A DNA stretch of 25,000 nt from Mesostigma viride. Its lineage: Eukaryota > Streptophyta > Mesostigmatophyceae > Mesostigmatales > Mesostigmataceae. Below, piece after piece: positions 9,111 to 17,862 of the stretch (positions are counted from its first letter, which is position 1; each line of letters opens with the position of its first letter). The position numbers and the translations under genes were made by a program. The stretch covers positions 8,215,693 to 8,240,692 of the forward strand of contig RPFO01000154.1 in NCBI GenBank assembly GCA_009746045.1, written 5' to 3'. The notes beneath the pieces were generated by a model. It was not told where the DNA came from, did not search any database, and was given only the letters and a program-made list of their open reading frames with translations.

Positions 9111-9152
9111 TGAATTGAATTGAATTGAATTGAATTGAATTGAATTGAATTA
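9111..9152. repeat. Pentanucleotide array (TGAAT)n
   Basis: About eight copies of TGAAT/TTGAA on the plus strand, directly after the 3' UTR of the RLE-type element (read on the minus strand). Serves as, or derives from, its simple-repeat tail. Confidence 0.85.
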
Positions 9153-9439
9153 AATTGTAACATAACTCCGCTGGGAGTAAATGTAGCACATATCCCTGAG
9201 AAGGGGCATATGGCTTTTAATACACTGTTGGCTACTTCCTGCAAGGGTAGGGTGTAAACTACACCTGCTCTGTGTGCACGAAGTGCACCTGCACACCACT
9301 ATGTATTAAAAATATAATTACTTACAACAGAGTGAAATCACTCAAACCAAAGCAAACGCCCAGCTATAAACCTATATACAGAGCCATGTCAAAGCTCTAT
9401 ACTACGATAAGACCAATGGAAACGCCTAACGGGAGGAAC

Positions 9440-12436
9440 CTAATAGCCCTGCTGCACCGCAAAATCAGCCCGCGTACGGCGGAGCATGATGTCAGCCATG
9501 GCCCGAGTCAGCGCCACCGACAAGCGCTGACGCCAATATGACGTCCAGGTCCGCGCCGACCATGGGGCCCGCTGGCCCTCCAGGTCCAGCCGGTCCTCCC
9601 GGAGCCGGCAACACTCCTTGAAGAAGGCGGAGGTCAGGGGCCCCATGGCCCCAAACTCCTCCAGGACAAAGGGCACCACACGATGGTGCCCGACGTCGCC
9701 GTAGGCCAGGAGCTTGGCCCGCTCCGCCCGGTCCGCCGTGTAACCTGCCGTGAGGGAGGCCCCAGCCACGTGGCTAAGAGCCAAGGGCCGCGCCACCGAA
9801 ACGTCAATAAGCAGATGCCGGCCACCCCCCTCAAAGTCCAGCACCACGATGTCAGGCCGGTGGTTGGGGGAATAGAAGGCAGCGCCATCCGCATCCTCGG
9901 ACCGGATGTTCGCGTGGGGGAAGACCGACCGAATCATGGCGAGCACCACCGTCAGGAGGACAGTGTGCAAATACAAATACCAATTCTGATTCTGTTGGCC
10001 CCCCATGCAGGCAAGGTAGTGAGTCCCCGTGGGATCCAGCGGCTGCCCACAGCTACCACAAGGCCGCCCGGCCGGAACAAGAGGCTGCGGGGCAAATAGC
10101 TGGTGCCGGAGCGCCACCGAGTAGTGGCTGGGAGCCAAGGCGAATGGGGGGGCCATGGGAAGAGCACGAAGGTACGCCGAGCCCACACTCCGCAAGGAAA
10201 GCGAGAACAGCCACGCACGTCCCTGGGCGTTGAGGTCCGCGAAAAGAGCAATCCAATCAGCCGTGTGCAGAATACCCGCGTAGGTTTTCTGGTGTTTATC
10301 GATGACGCGAGCAGGGAATGCGGCGGGAGATTGAACGGAGGCGACCGAGGGAGTGCCGCGAGGGAGGTGGCGCTGTACCGCCTGAGCGGCACGGACGGGA
10401 GAACAGGCCTGCTGGATCTCAGCATAGGCCTCCTGGATGGCGGTGACGAAGGGCAAAGGGCTGCTGGGGTCCAGGAGGTCAGGCGCTGCCGTTGCCAAAA
10501 GGGGCAGGAGCCGGCAGCTTTCCGCCCACGACTGAGCGACGGAGCCCAAAAATGCTGCTGGGGCCAGCCGGGCGGCACGAGTCAGACCGCAGCCACCCAT
10601 CCGTGCAGGCAGGGAGGCAATGCGAATAGCATGTGGCGGGAGGTCGGGGCCCGGGACCAGCTGCGCCAAGGCCGACTGGATGCGTTCGTCGTGGCCCTCG
10701 GCGGCCAGCCGGACCTGAGCCGGAAGAGCGCCCCGGAGCCAGTGAACGACGCGAGGGTGAGCGCAAAACCACAGAAGCAGACCCTTGGTCTGCGAATCAT
10801 GAAGGCGCGCAATCAAGGGCAGTACCTCAGTGCGTGCCTCGAGGGCGGCCCGCAGAGCATCGATGACAAACGCGGGGTCGCCAACCGGAACGCCGAGGAC
10901 ATCCAACCCATGGAGGCGCTCGTCCCGGCCCAAGAGCTGGGGCGGAAAGCCGGAGCAATCACCTTGGGGCGAGTACACCGCGCACTTGGCCAGGGTCAAC
11001 TGGAGGTTGATGTCGGCCACCGCGGTCTGCAGTGCCAGCAGAGCCGCGGTGGTGTCCGGCACAGGGCCCAGAAGGTAGATATCATCCAAGTAGGCCTGAA
11101 TAGCGACCGCCGGGTGGGCAGCATGGACCGCTTGGAGGCAACCCTGGAGGGGGGCGGCAAAGTACAGGGGTCCCAGGGGGTCCCCTTGCTGGGTGCCCGA
11201 CCGCGACAGCAGGCCGCCGCGAGTGCCGTCCTCCATGATGTGAACCAGTTGGCCGGGCTGGCCGTAGCACACGGCTGTCCAAGCGTACAAGTCCTCGAAG
11301 GACTCCATGACGGCCGCAAACATGCTGGCGCGGGACAGACTGTTGAACGCGTTGTGGCAGTCGACCTTGACGACAGCGTGGGTGGGGTGGGCCTCGAGGT
11401 AGGCCTGCACCGAATGGATGAGGATATCCGCCCCGCCTGGAGTCGTCACCCCCAGCTGGGCCGCCACCGAGGTCTCACCCGCTGCGAGGGGCGGGCAGAA
11501 AAAGGCACGGAGCTCGGGCGCCTTTTGGCGGCAGATCACTTTGCCCACGAGCTTGCGGAGCACCTCACCGCAGGCGATCGGGCGCACCTTGCCCTCGGGG
11601 GGGGCAAGACACCCTTGAGCAGAGCGAGGAGGCGAGCGCCCGCTAACCACTCGCGCGCAGCGGGAGGAACGCGACCAGCCGCCAGGTCAATGAGGGTGTC
11701 AAAGAGAATGTCCTCGCCCCCATGCCCCACCAGGACCTCCAAGTGCTCGTAGCGCCAGCCCGACGGCCCGGTAGAGGAAGCCCGCGGGACCGCACGCATC
11801 ACCTCCAGGAAGCAGTCGCGGTCCAGCCGGAGGGGGGCCGGCAGGGGGTCCGGCACGGGCAGCTGGAATCCGGGCTCCGCAGGGTGAAGAGCCTCCAAGG
11901 CCGCCAGGGTAGCCGCATTGGCGGGGGCCAGCTTGGCCATTTCCAAGCGGGTCATGGCCCGGCTGAGCTGCCCCTCGCGGACGAGGCGGATGACGTCGGC
12001 GGCCACCCGCTCGAAGTTGACCTCCCCCGACAGCCGGGCCGTGCGCGGGGCGGCACGCCAAACAGCCCCTCCCAGTCCCCCTGCAGAAAGCGTCGGCAAC
12101 GGGCAATAACCGCACCCTGGAGGCCGCGCACACCACGCCCGAGAGGGGTGAGGAGCAGGCGGGGGGTCACCATGTGCAGTTTAAAGCCCAGCGGGTCGTC
12201 CGGAGCGGCGTGCATGCGCCGGAGAGAAACGATTGCACATTGCGCGAAAAGGCTACGCGCGCGGTGGGGGAGGTCGGTCAGGGTAGACGTCGGGTTGATG
12301 GCGCATGCATCCCAGGGAACCGTGTCAAGCCAACGCCAACTGGCCGAGTAGTCGGGCGGCGGGGGCTGGGAGCCGGTGGGAGCCGAGGCGGGAGGGGGGG
12401 AGGGGGCCGGGACTGCTGGCCGGTTGAGGGGCCGAG
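9440..12436 (-). pseudogene. Reverse transcriptase / CCHC finger / restriction-like endonuclease polyprotein, two frameshifts
   Basis: Three frames join into one coding region: about 12436-12070, 12070-11604 and 11604-9440. The largest piece (736 codons from 11650) holds RT motifs KVRPIACGE (20-28), motif A VKVDCHNAFN (94-103), motif B GTQQGDPLGPL (152-162) and motif C AYLDD (186-190). A zinc finger of CX2C-H-C type follows (CGSCGQPLDPTGTHYLAC, 531-548), then a PD-(D/E)XK nuclease core with RPD (598-600) and LLIDVSV (Asp616). RT, then finger, then nuclease is the layout of early-branching non-LTR elements such as the R2/CRE/NeSL groups; the nuclease nicks the target and the RT primes on the nick. 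The break at 11597-11604 lies in a C8 run (minus strand) and the other near 12070. No N-terminal DNA-binding fingers are present. With one base in each run the frame would be whole, so inactivation is recent or partly due to assembly error. Confidence 0.8.
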
Positions 12437-12439
12437 ACC

Positions 12440-13235
12440 ACTATGTATTCAAGCACCTAGGGGCGCAGACATAGGGGGGGAAGATCATCATGGCTGCTTG
12501 ATGGTGCTGGTGATAAGTGGCATGCCGAGGTATAAGTCCTTCTTGCGGACATGGGCAGCGAATCCTACACGGAAAATTGACCGCAGCATGTTGGTGACCG
12601 CACCGTCCAACTTGGTCGGCGTTGAGACTGTCCACGTCTCGGCCCCGTACGTATAGAAGAACAGGGACTGACCAGGACCTTAAACAGGTCCTGTTTCTCT
12701 AGCTTGCCCAAGGGCTTGCGCCACAGGGCCCGGTATTGGCGTGAAGCGTGCCAGGCGAGGGAATACGGTGGTCCACATCGGCCTCGCAGCTGGGGAGTAA
12801 GCTACCCAGCACCTAGTGACACAGTCCCGATACAGGACTCGAGAGCCATCACTGAAGGAGGTCGGGCGGTGGCTGAGTGAACCCAATCGCCAGAGCCTCG
12901 GTCTTCTTGCTGACCTCAAGCCCCACCACACGGGCCTCGATTGCTAGGCAGTCAAGCCACGTCTGCACGTGCTCAGTGTCCTCGAAGAGGGTGGTCTCGT
13001 CTGCATATAGATGACAGTGTCCGCCAGCCGAATCTCAGTTTTCGCCCCGCCATGCCAGAAATCGTTGGTGACCTGCACCCCTGGTTCCCTACCCGCCACA
13101 ATGCGAGCAAGCCGCTTGCGCGCCTGAATCATTACGTATTGAATCGACCACAATAACGAACAGGTAGGGCGATAGCACGCAGCCCTGCCACACACCCTTC
13201 CGTAAAGGGCATGGTGGCGTGGTCCCGTAGGAAGT
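12440..13235 (-). pseudogene. Decayed reverse transcriptase fragment of a second non-LTR clade
   Basis: Read on the minus strand in several frames. From 13215 down: LRKGVWQGCVLSPYLF (RT motif B, the GxxQGxxLSPxLF form), then ARKRLARIVAGREPGV and LADTVIYMQ, which is the YADD active site with one Asp missing. Next come EHVQTWLDCLAIEARVVG and LEVSKKTEALAIGF (about 12990-12860), a stop-rich stretch, and YTYGAETWTVSTPTKLD with YLGMPLITSTI (12660-12500). This order is standard for APE-type non-LTR elements (CR1/L2/Jockey-like text), so it is a different clade from the neighbouring RLE element. Multiple stops, frameshifts and loss of a catalytic Asp make it a fossil. Its lower end abuts the truncated RLE element at about 12440. 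Confidence 0.65.
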
Positions 13236-13470
13236 GCGCACCGAGGCGGTGGACCCTGAAGTCACTGATACAGGTTGCGCGGAGGACAGCAATACTGTAA
13301 GGGGGAGGGGCCGGGATCCGGAACAGAGCGAGGATGGCTGGCTACATACCTTGTCACTGGAAGCGCGGGCGGTGGGGCTTATGATCAGCAAGAAAATGGA
13401 GGTCATGGCCATCAGCTTCCCCGGTGGGACCACCCCAGGTACTGGGTGCACAGTCCTCCTCTTGCTGGAC
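13236..13470 (+). pseudogene. Inverted reverse transcriptase fragment, same clade as 12440-13235
   Basis: On the plus strand a frame reads EDSNTV, then LSLEARAVGLMISKKMEVMA (about 13345-13410). This matches the segment EARVVGLEVSKKTEALAIGF found on the minus strand at about 12900. Because the same protein segment is present twice, in opposite orientation, these are two insertions or a duplicated inversion, not a simple 5' inversion of one copy. The fragment ends near an AATT array at 13500-13519. Confidence 0.5.
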
Positions 13471-13499
13471 TGAAGCCCCGTCCCCCAGGTGACTCGCTT

Positions 13500-13519
13500 C
13501 AATTAATTAATTAATTAAT
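13500..13519. repeat. AATT array
   Basis: Five uninterrupted AATT-type units at the downstream end of the plus-strand RT fragment, consistent with a simple-repeat tail of that retroposon. Confidence 0.7.
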
Positions 13520-13651
13520 AAGGTGACGGTCGAAAGCAGCACGAAGGCGGTTGAGGATCATGCACATAAGCAAGAGCACGGCGCTCTGAATGCACACGCC
13601 TCGAGATTAATAAATATTAATTAGCGTAGACTAGATTAATTAACGACCAGG
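13520..13651. other. Short AT-rich spacer
   Basis: Sequence between two simple-repeat arrays, with TTAATTAAT motifs at 13605-13640. No gene or RNA seen. Confidence 0.4.
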
Positions 13652-13757
13652 CATTAAATTAAATTAAAATAAATTAAATTAAATTAAATTAAATTAAATT
13701 AAATTAAATTAAATTAAATTAAATTGAATTGAATTAAATTAAATTGAATTAAATTAT
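13652..13757. repeat. Pentanucleotide array (TTAAA/AATTG)n
   Basis: About 105 bp of AAATT units with scattered AATTG variants. On its right, minus-strand sequence ATAATTTAATT is preceded by CTCCCAATGGAGGCATG, which parallels CTCCCAGCGGAGTTATG beside the array at 9111-9152. So this is a second copy of the same 3'-UTR/array junction. Confidence 0.85.
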
Positions 13758-14230
13758 AACATGCCTCCATTGGGAGATCATGTAGCACATATTCCTTGCT
13801 GGATGGGTGGAGGTGGGAGAAGCCGCGTAATCTAACTAACCTAACCCTAAGCTATCTAGTCTAGAAAATCCTAACTACACTACTCAGCAAAACGCCGGGC
13901 CTTCCTCTTGGGGGGGGGGGGCTTGCCCACAGGGGCTGGCGTGTGAGCCTGGACAATCTTCTGCCACCTCTTCTTGTTAATTCTGCAAGGCAGACCAAAG
14001 AAGGGAGAGGGAGTGGATGCGGTGTTCAAACTGGGCTGTGACCATTAGGTCGGCCAGCAACATCTGGGTGTAGTTCATGGCAGAGTTTACCTAGCTTCCT
14101 GGGAATGTCCTTGGGGCCAGGCCAGGTCAAGATATGCCGCCCTGGTTGGCCAAGCCGCTGGGGGCCGGCCAGACCAAGGGCGGTGTCAACCTGGCTGGTG
14201 CGAGCAAGATGTCCTGTACAAATGACGTCC
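13758..14230 (-). mobile_element. 3'-UTR remnants of RLE-type elements
   Basis: 13758-13800 is homologous to 9153-9200 (CTCCCA element, GTGCTACAT/GTAGCACAT box), so it is the 3' UTR of another family member. 14100-14225 is homologous to the GC-rich block at 8945-9105; both end in a conserved ACCTGGYTGGTGCGAGC (plus strand). In between there is a G12 run (13910-13921) and no coding frame. The pieces are ordered as expected for tandem or nested minus-strand copies. Confidence 0.5.
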
Positions 14231-14290
14231 AGTTAATTAATTAATTAATTAATTAATTAATTAATTAATTAATTAATTAATTAATTAATA
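14230..14290. repeat. AATT microsatellite
   Basis: About 57 bp of uninterrupted TTAA/AATT. On the minus strand it follows CTGAGGACTTGTGC, which parallels the CTCCCA 3'-UTR box, and precedes the conserved GC-rich block. Third instance of the UTR/array/GC-block order. Confidence 0.85.
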
Positions 14291-14292
14291 GA

Positions 14293-14311
14293 CACGTGAC
14301 TGCGTCACGTG
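14293..14311. promoter_or_regulatory. Inverted repeat with two CACGTG boxes
   Basis: CACGTGACTGCGTCACGTG: two 8-bp arms around TGC, each containing the G-box/E-box core CACGTG that bHLH and bZIP factors bind. A role as a promoter element for downstream plus-strand sequence is only a guess. Confidence 0.3.
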
Positions 14312-14623
14312 AGCACAAGTCCTCAGTGGGAGGGGAACATGGGGTGGAATGGATGGTATAAGCTATCTAGGTCCTAGTTACAGGGGTGTGGGCACCGCGG
14401 CCCAAATCGCTATGAATGCCATACGCGGTCACGTGTACGCGCGGAGCCCCCACAGGCTTGGGGGTGGTCTCCTTCATTACTACTTGCCATCTATCCTTGC
14501 GTACCATCTGCCTCCATATTACAGACAAACCAGGAGGCTGCCCAGGCGTGAGCCCGTCGCGTCTAGTGTAGCACATGTCCATGCCGAGTCAATCACGAAA
14601 AGTCCACGGCTCATCATGCGGCC

Positions 14624-15174
14624 TTGGTCAGGGCCGCCCTCTTTGGGGTCTCGTGGTTCGGCCCGAGCCCTGATGATCCGCAACAGCTAGTCGTGCATGG
14701 GTTCGACGATGCCGGGCATTGTCTTTTAGGATGTGGTTCCCGCTGCCCTGCCTTGGGGCAGATAGCCGCTGTCCTTCAGTGCCCTCGTGTGTTTTCCTAC
14801 CTGTCTACCCCTGTGGGCCGCTCCTGCCTTCGGGAGGTGTTCCCTTGGCTTCCGGGCGAGGGTGAGGCAGATGTAGATGATCACCCCTGTGACCTCCTAC
14901 GGGCGGTCGAGTTTATGGAGATTGCGGATCAGTCAGCAGGGATAGCACATGGCGACCCTTCCCCTTCGGACGCGCCAGTCGAGGCGCAGTACACGCCAGA
15001 GTATTCGGCCTCAGTTGCAGCGTCCTCCTCCTCTGTGTCTGCTCCTTCCCCTCAGTCCCGTCTTCACCACGGTCGGCCCCGCGCGTGTCTGTGGAGCCTA
15101 CCCCTCTGGGCTTGGATCGTGAGCCTGACCATCTCGCTGCGACTGTTTCTGCGATGCAGGCCCAGATCCAGTAG
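14624..15174 (+). pseudogene. Unrecognised coding remnant with C-terminal frame change
   Basis: The frame open at 14624-15178 has protein-like text up to about 15055 (for example LLRAVEFMEIADQSAGI, then acidic and Ser-rich stretches). Coding character then moves to another frame reading RVSVEPTPLGLDREPDHLAA, then VSAMQAQIQ and a TAG at 15172-15174. The composition (GC-rich, Ser/Ala/Pro linkers, helical end) resembles that of the ORF at 15774-17483 on the same strand, so both may belong to one element. No family recognised and no start codon assigned. Confidence 0.3.
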
Positions 15175-15179
15175 TTAAC

Positions 15180-15773
15180 GTTTTTATGAAACGCAATGTG
15201 TAGGATATGGTTGCAATGCAGCAATGTGTGAATATGGTTGGAAACGGAGCTTTGTTAAAATTGGATAATGTTACAGCGCTCACACACTTGAGGCTTGTAC
15301 ACGCGTTTGCCAAGTCAAGGCAACACACGTGAGGCGGGCTCGCAAGAGATGCCCAATTGGCACTGGCCTATTCTTTATATACTTGTGCACTGACAGTGCT
15401 TGCTAGTCCTGAGCAGCCTAGGAGGCCTGCTCAGTAATAACACTCCCGGTACAGTATTCACTACCTGTACAGCGCCCAGTTCCTATACAGTAGGCCTGCC
15501 ATACAGGTACAGTGACCACAGAGCACAGTCCACAGTGACTATTGCATCTGCACCTAGGACTAAGCCTGCGGTACCACCAGACCACAGGTTAAGGTTCCTA
15601 TTTCCTGCGTACGACGTATTAATCCAATACCGTCGTAGGTTCAGCACCTAATTCCTGTCAGCCCAGGAATTACTGTCGACCCCATATGTCGTCGGCAAAT
15701 ATTCACGTCCGACTTAGACGAACAGCCGGCTCGCGCTCGCGCGCGACCGGGAAGTCGGAACGCCATAACTTTC
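15180..15773. other. Gene-free stretch with repeated ACAGT motifs
   Basis: No coding frame. Two related boxes, ATATGGTTGCAATGCAGCAATGTG and a shorter echo, lie at 15198-15240. Between 15425 and 15545 the motif ACAGT or CAGTR recurs at least seven times at irregular 10-20 bp spacing. It may be the leader or promoter region of the next ORF. Confidence 0.3.
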
Positions 15774-15788
15774 TTGATACTTGTCGGA

Positions 15789-17483
15789 ATGAACTCGTTC
15801 TGGTGCCGCTGGAATCGCAGAGATATGCCGAATCAGGTACACGCCAATGCGCTTGGCGTTAACTCCAGGGCTCTGGCCTCGGCATTCGGGGCCTTCATGG
15901 CGTCCCAGTCGCATGCTCCCGCCACGCCAGGTGGGGTGTCTGTTGCATCTGTGCCCCCTACCCCTCCTGTTGCCTCGGCGACTACGGCTTCGCCTGCGCT
16001 GTGCGAGCCCTCGGTCGCTGCGGTTTCCCCTGTTGCTGCGGCTCCTACGCCTCCGGCTGCCTCTGCGTCCGCGACCGCCGTACCCGCGCCTTCGCGCGAT
16101 TCGTCTGCCCCAGCGGCCGCGCCCGCCGTCGCCGCTGCTGAGCCTCCACAAGCGCGGGGCTTCTTTGGCGATACGAGCGGGCTTCCCAGGCTATGGGAGG
16201 GTGGTCCTCCGCAGAGGATTCCAGTGCCAGACTGGAGCCTGGATGGTAACCAGTCTTATGCAGGGTTGCCTGCCCCTACTACGGGCCCTATTTTCAACAT
16301 GTGGCCTGAGGGTGCGCCTCCACCGGAGACCGGGGCGCCAGCTGCGGTGGCGGGCCCGTCGCGACCTCCTTCGGCAGCGAGTCCGGCGCGACCTCCTGTT
16401 GTACCGGCGCCGTCTGTGTCTGTGCCGGTTCCTACCCCTGCTGCGGCCCCTGCCCCTTCGACCTCGCGGTCTTTGGCTGCGGTTGTTCGGACCAGCGGCC
16501 TTGATCATCGCGCCACCCGCGCTGCTGATTCCCTCCGGGAGTTGTCCCAGGGCGACCGGGACCGGGCCCCTTCTGTGGTACATGCGACGCCGGAGTCGCG
16601 CGACACGCCCGTCCCCGGGTACGGTATGTCTGCGCTCGCCTGCCGACAGTGTGACCTGCCGCGCGCCTCCGCCGAGCTTGCCATTTCGTCCATGTCCTAC
16701 GGGTTCTCCCAGGTGTGTCGGGCGCCGCGGGACCGTGGCCTACCCGTTGAGACTGATCGGCCTCCTTTCGATATGGTTATTTTAGCTGATCCTGTGTTCC
16801 AGGGCGAGATCCTGGTTCGGCGCGTTCTGTATCGCTGGGCTAGGCGTCACAATGACTTGGACACCTACGGTGGTTTCCAGTGGGCTTACCCTCCGCCTCT
16901 GGGCATTATGGCTTCAGATGCCCTTACGGTAGAGTTTCCTGCGGTGCCGGGTGCTACGTACAGCACGGTTCTCCTGCAGCCCATCCTGGAGTGGGATGCC
17001 CGTCGTCCAGCGCCCATCCCGGGCCAGGGCCTGGACTCCCGTGGCCATCCTCCCCCTCGGGCTAGCGACTACCTAGAGACGTTCGGGTCGCGACAGTGCG
17101 CTCGTCGGTGGCGCTCACGTGAGGTTCGGCACATCCGGATGTGGCCGTCTAACGTGGAGCCCCTGATAGATCTGTTCTTCCCGACGGGTTTGCGTCCTCG
17201 GATCCGGTACCATCGCCTACTCCTGCGGGCTCTCTGTTTGATCGCGGTAGAGCCTTTCCTACGCCTCTTTGCCTGTGGTTTCCTGGACTGGGCCCGTGGC
17301 CAGGTCGTTCTTACGCAGCATAGGTATTACTGGGCCTTTCTGGGCCTTTTTCCTGATGGCGTGTGGGCCGATGTTTTCCTCACTGTAGATAGGCATGACA
17401 ATGCCGATGATGTGGCCCACTACCAGGCGTATCTGGATGTTCTGCTGGCCTCGCGTGGCACTTACCAGACTGATGGCAACTAG
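15789..17483 (+). CDS. Unrecognised Pro/Ala-rich protein, about 564 codons, just upstream of terminal block copy 2
   Basis: An intact frame; first ATG at 15789, with another at 15825. Residues up to about 230 are a low-complexity Ala/Pro/Ser/Val linker. The C-terminal half (about residue 255-569) is globular: a CRQC pair, PFDMVILADPVFQGEILVRR, tryptophan-rich text (YRWARR, FQWAYPP), then helical segments such as YHRLLLRALCLIAVEPFLR and ending near HYQAYLDVLLASRGT. There is no RT, integrase, protease or methylase motif. It ends 380 bp before a purine tract and a terminal block, the place where LTR elements may carry an extra 3' gene; a structural gag-like protein is another option. Its GC content and codon use (strongly G/C-ending) differ from the copia element nearby. 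An intact frame of this length amid fossils argues for recent activity. Confidence 0.6.
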   Translation: MNSFWCRWNRRDMPNQVHANALGVNSRALASAFGAFMASQSHAPATPGGVSVASVPPTPPVASATTASPALCEPSVAAVSPVAAAPTPPAASASATAVPAPSRDSSAPAAAPAVAAAEPPQARGFFGDTSGLPRLWEGGPPQRIPVPDWSLDGNQSYAGLPAPTTGPIFNMWPEGAPPPETGAPAAVAGPSRPPSAASPARPPVVPAPSVSVPVPTPAAAPAPSTSRSLAAVVRTSGLDHRATRAADSLRELSQGDRDRAPSVVHATPESRDTPVPGYGMSALACRQCDLPRASAELAISSMSYGFSQVCRAPRDRGLPVETDRPPFDMVILADPVFQGEILVRRVLYRWARRHNDLDTYGGFQWAYPPPLGIMASDALTVEFPAVPGATYSTVLLQPILEWDARRPAPIPGQGLDSRGHPPPRASDYLETFGSRQCARRWRSREVRHIRMWPSNVEPLIDLFFPTGLRPRIRYHRLLLRALCLIAVEPFLRLFACGFLDWARGQVVLTQHRYYWAFLGLFPDGVWADVFLTVDRHDNADDVAHYQAYLDVLLASRGTYQTDGN

Positions 17484-17849
17484 ATAGAGGGCCTTAGGCC
17501 CGACCTGACTGAGGGTGCATGTTGTCCCTCCGGTATATAGAGTCGCCCTCATATTCTGGCCAGTTGATTGGTCGTTCTTGGTCCTTGGTACTGATTTGTT
17601 TACTCCGTGTGTCCTGCCCAGTGCCGTCCCCCCCGGCAAGGACTCTGTTCCAGGCAGTTATGGGAACCTCCCACCAGGTTTGGTGCTGGCTAACCCTACA
17701 CCACCCGGCGCGGTGGTGGAACCGACTTAACGTGTTGGTGCTTTGTATCTTGGATGGCCTGTCGATTGTGTTGGTGTGTGCTGGGTGCATTAGGTTTTTC
17801 CTACCCCTTGGTTTCCTCCCTGTGCGTAGGGAGAGGGCTCCCTACCTTT
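17484..17849. other. Non-coding stretch between ORF and polypurine tract
   Basis: No frame with coding character; T-rich and pyrimidine-rich in the second half, as in 3' untranslated regions. Nothing else recognised. Confidence 0.4.
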
Positions 17850-17862
17850 GTGGGGGGGGAGG
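17850..17862 (+). other. Polypurine tract before terminal block copy 2
   Basis: GTGGGGGGGGAGG directly precedes the TG that starts the terminal block at 17863. In LTR retroelements such a tract primes plus-strand DNA synthesis and lies immediately 5' of the 3' LTR, so this marks the block as a 3' LTR in plus orientation. Confidence 0.5.

Larger units (their letters stand above)
8930..12436 (-). mobile_element. 5'-truncated non-LTR retrotransposon, RLE type
   Basis: On the minus strand: a coding region from about 12436 to 9440, a 3' UTR (9439-9153), a TTCAA-type pentanucleotide array (9111-9152), about 165 bp of GC-rich sequence (8945-9108), and a short AATT array (8930-8942). The order UTR, microsatellite, GC-rich block recurs at 14100-14400, so the GC-rich block and terminal AATT array may belong to the element rather than to a neighbour. 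The upstream end is abrupt: the open frame starts just after a stop near 12440, in Pro-rich text without a start codon, and directly abuts an unrelated RT fragment. That is the usual signature of 5' truncation during target-primed reverse transcription. Confidence 0.7.

Noticed and set aside
9111-9152. CRISPR-like or telomeric array
   Set aside because: Units are 5 bp with no spacers, and the repeat is not a known telomere type. It is a retroposon tail.
10103-11752. 549-codon plus-strand frame opposite the RT
   Set aside because: It is the antisense of the GC-rich RT/endonuclease gene; low-complexity Arg/Gly/Gln text with no motif. The minus-strand frame carries all conserved RT and nuclease motifs.
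12441-12635. Independent small gene of 64 codons on the minus strand
   Set aside because: Its neighbouring frame reads as the RT C-terminal text YLGMPLITSTI, so this is a shadow within the RT pseudogene.
15847-16785. 312-codon plus-strand frame rich in Leu/Arg
   Set aside because: A shadow of the 564-codon ORF in another frame, produced by its GC-rich Ala/Pro codons.
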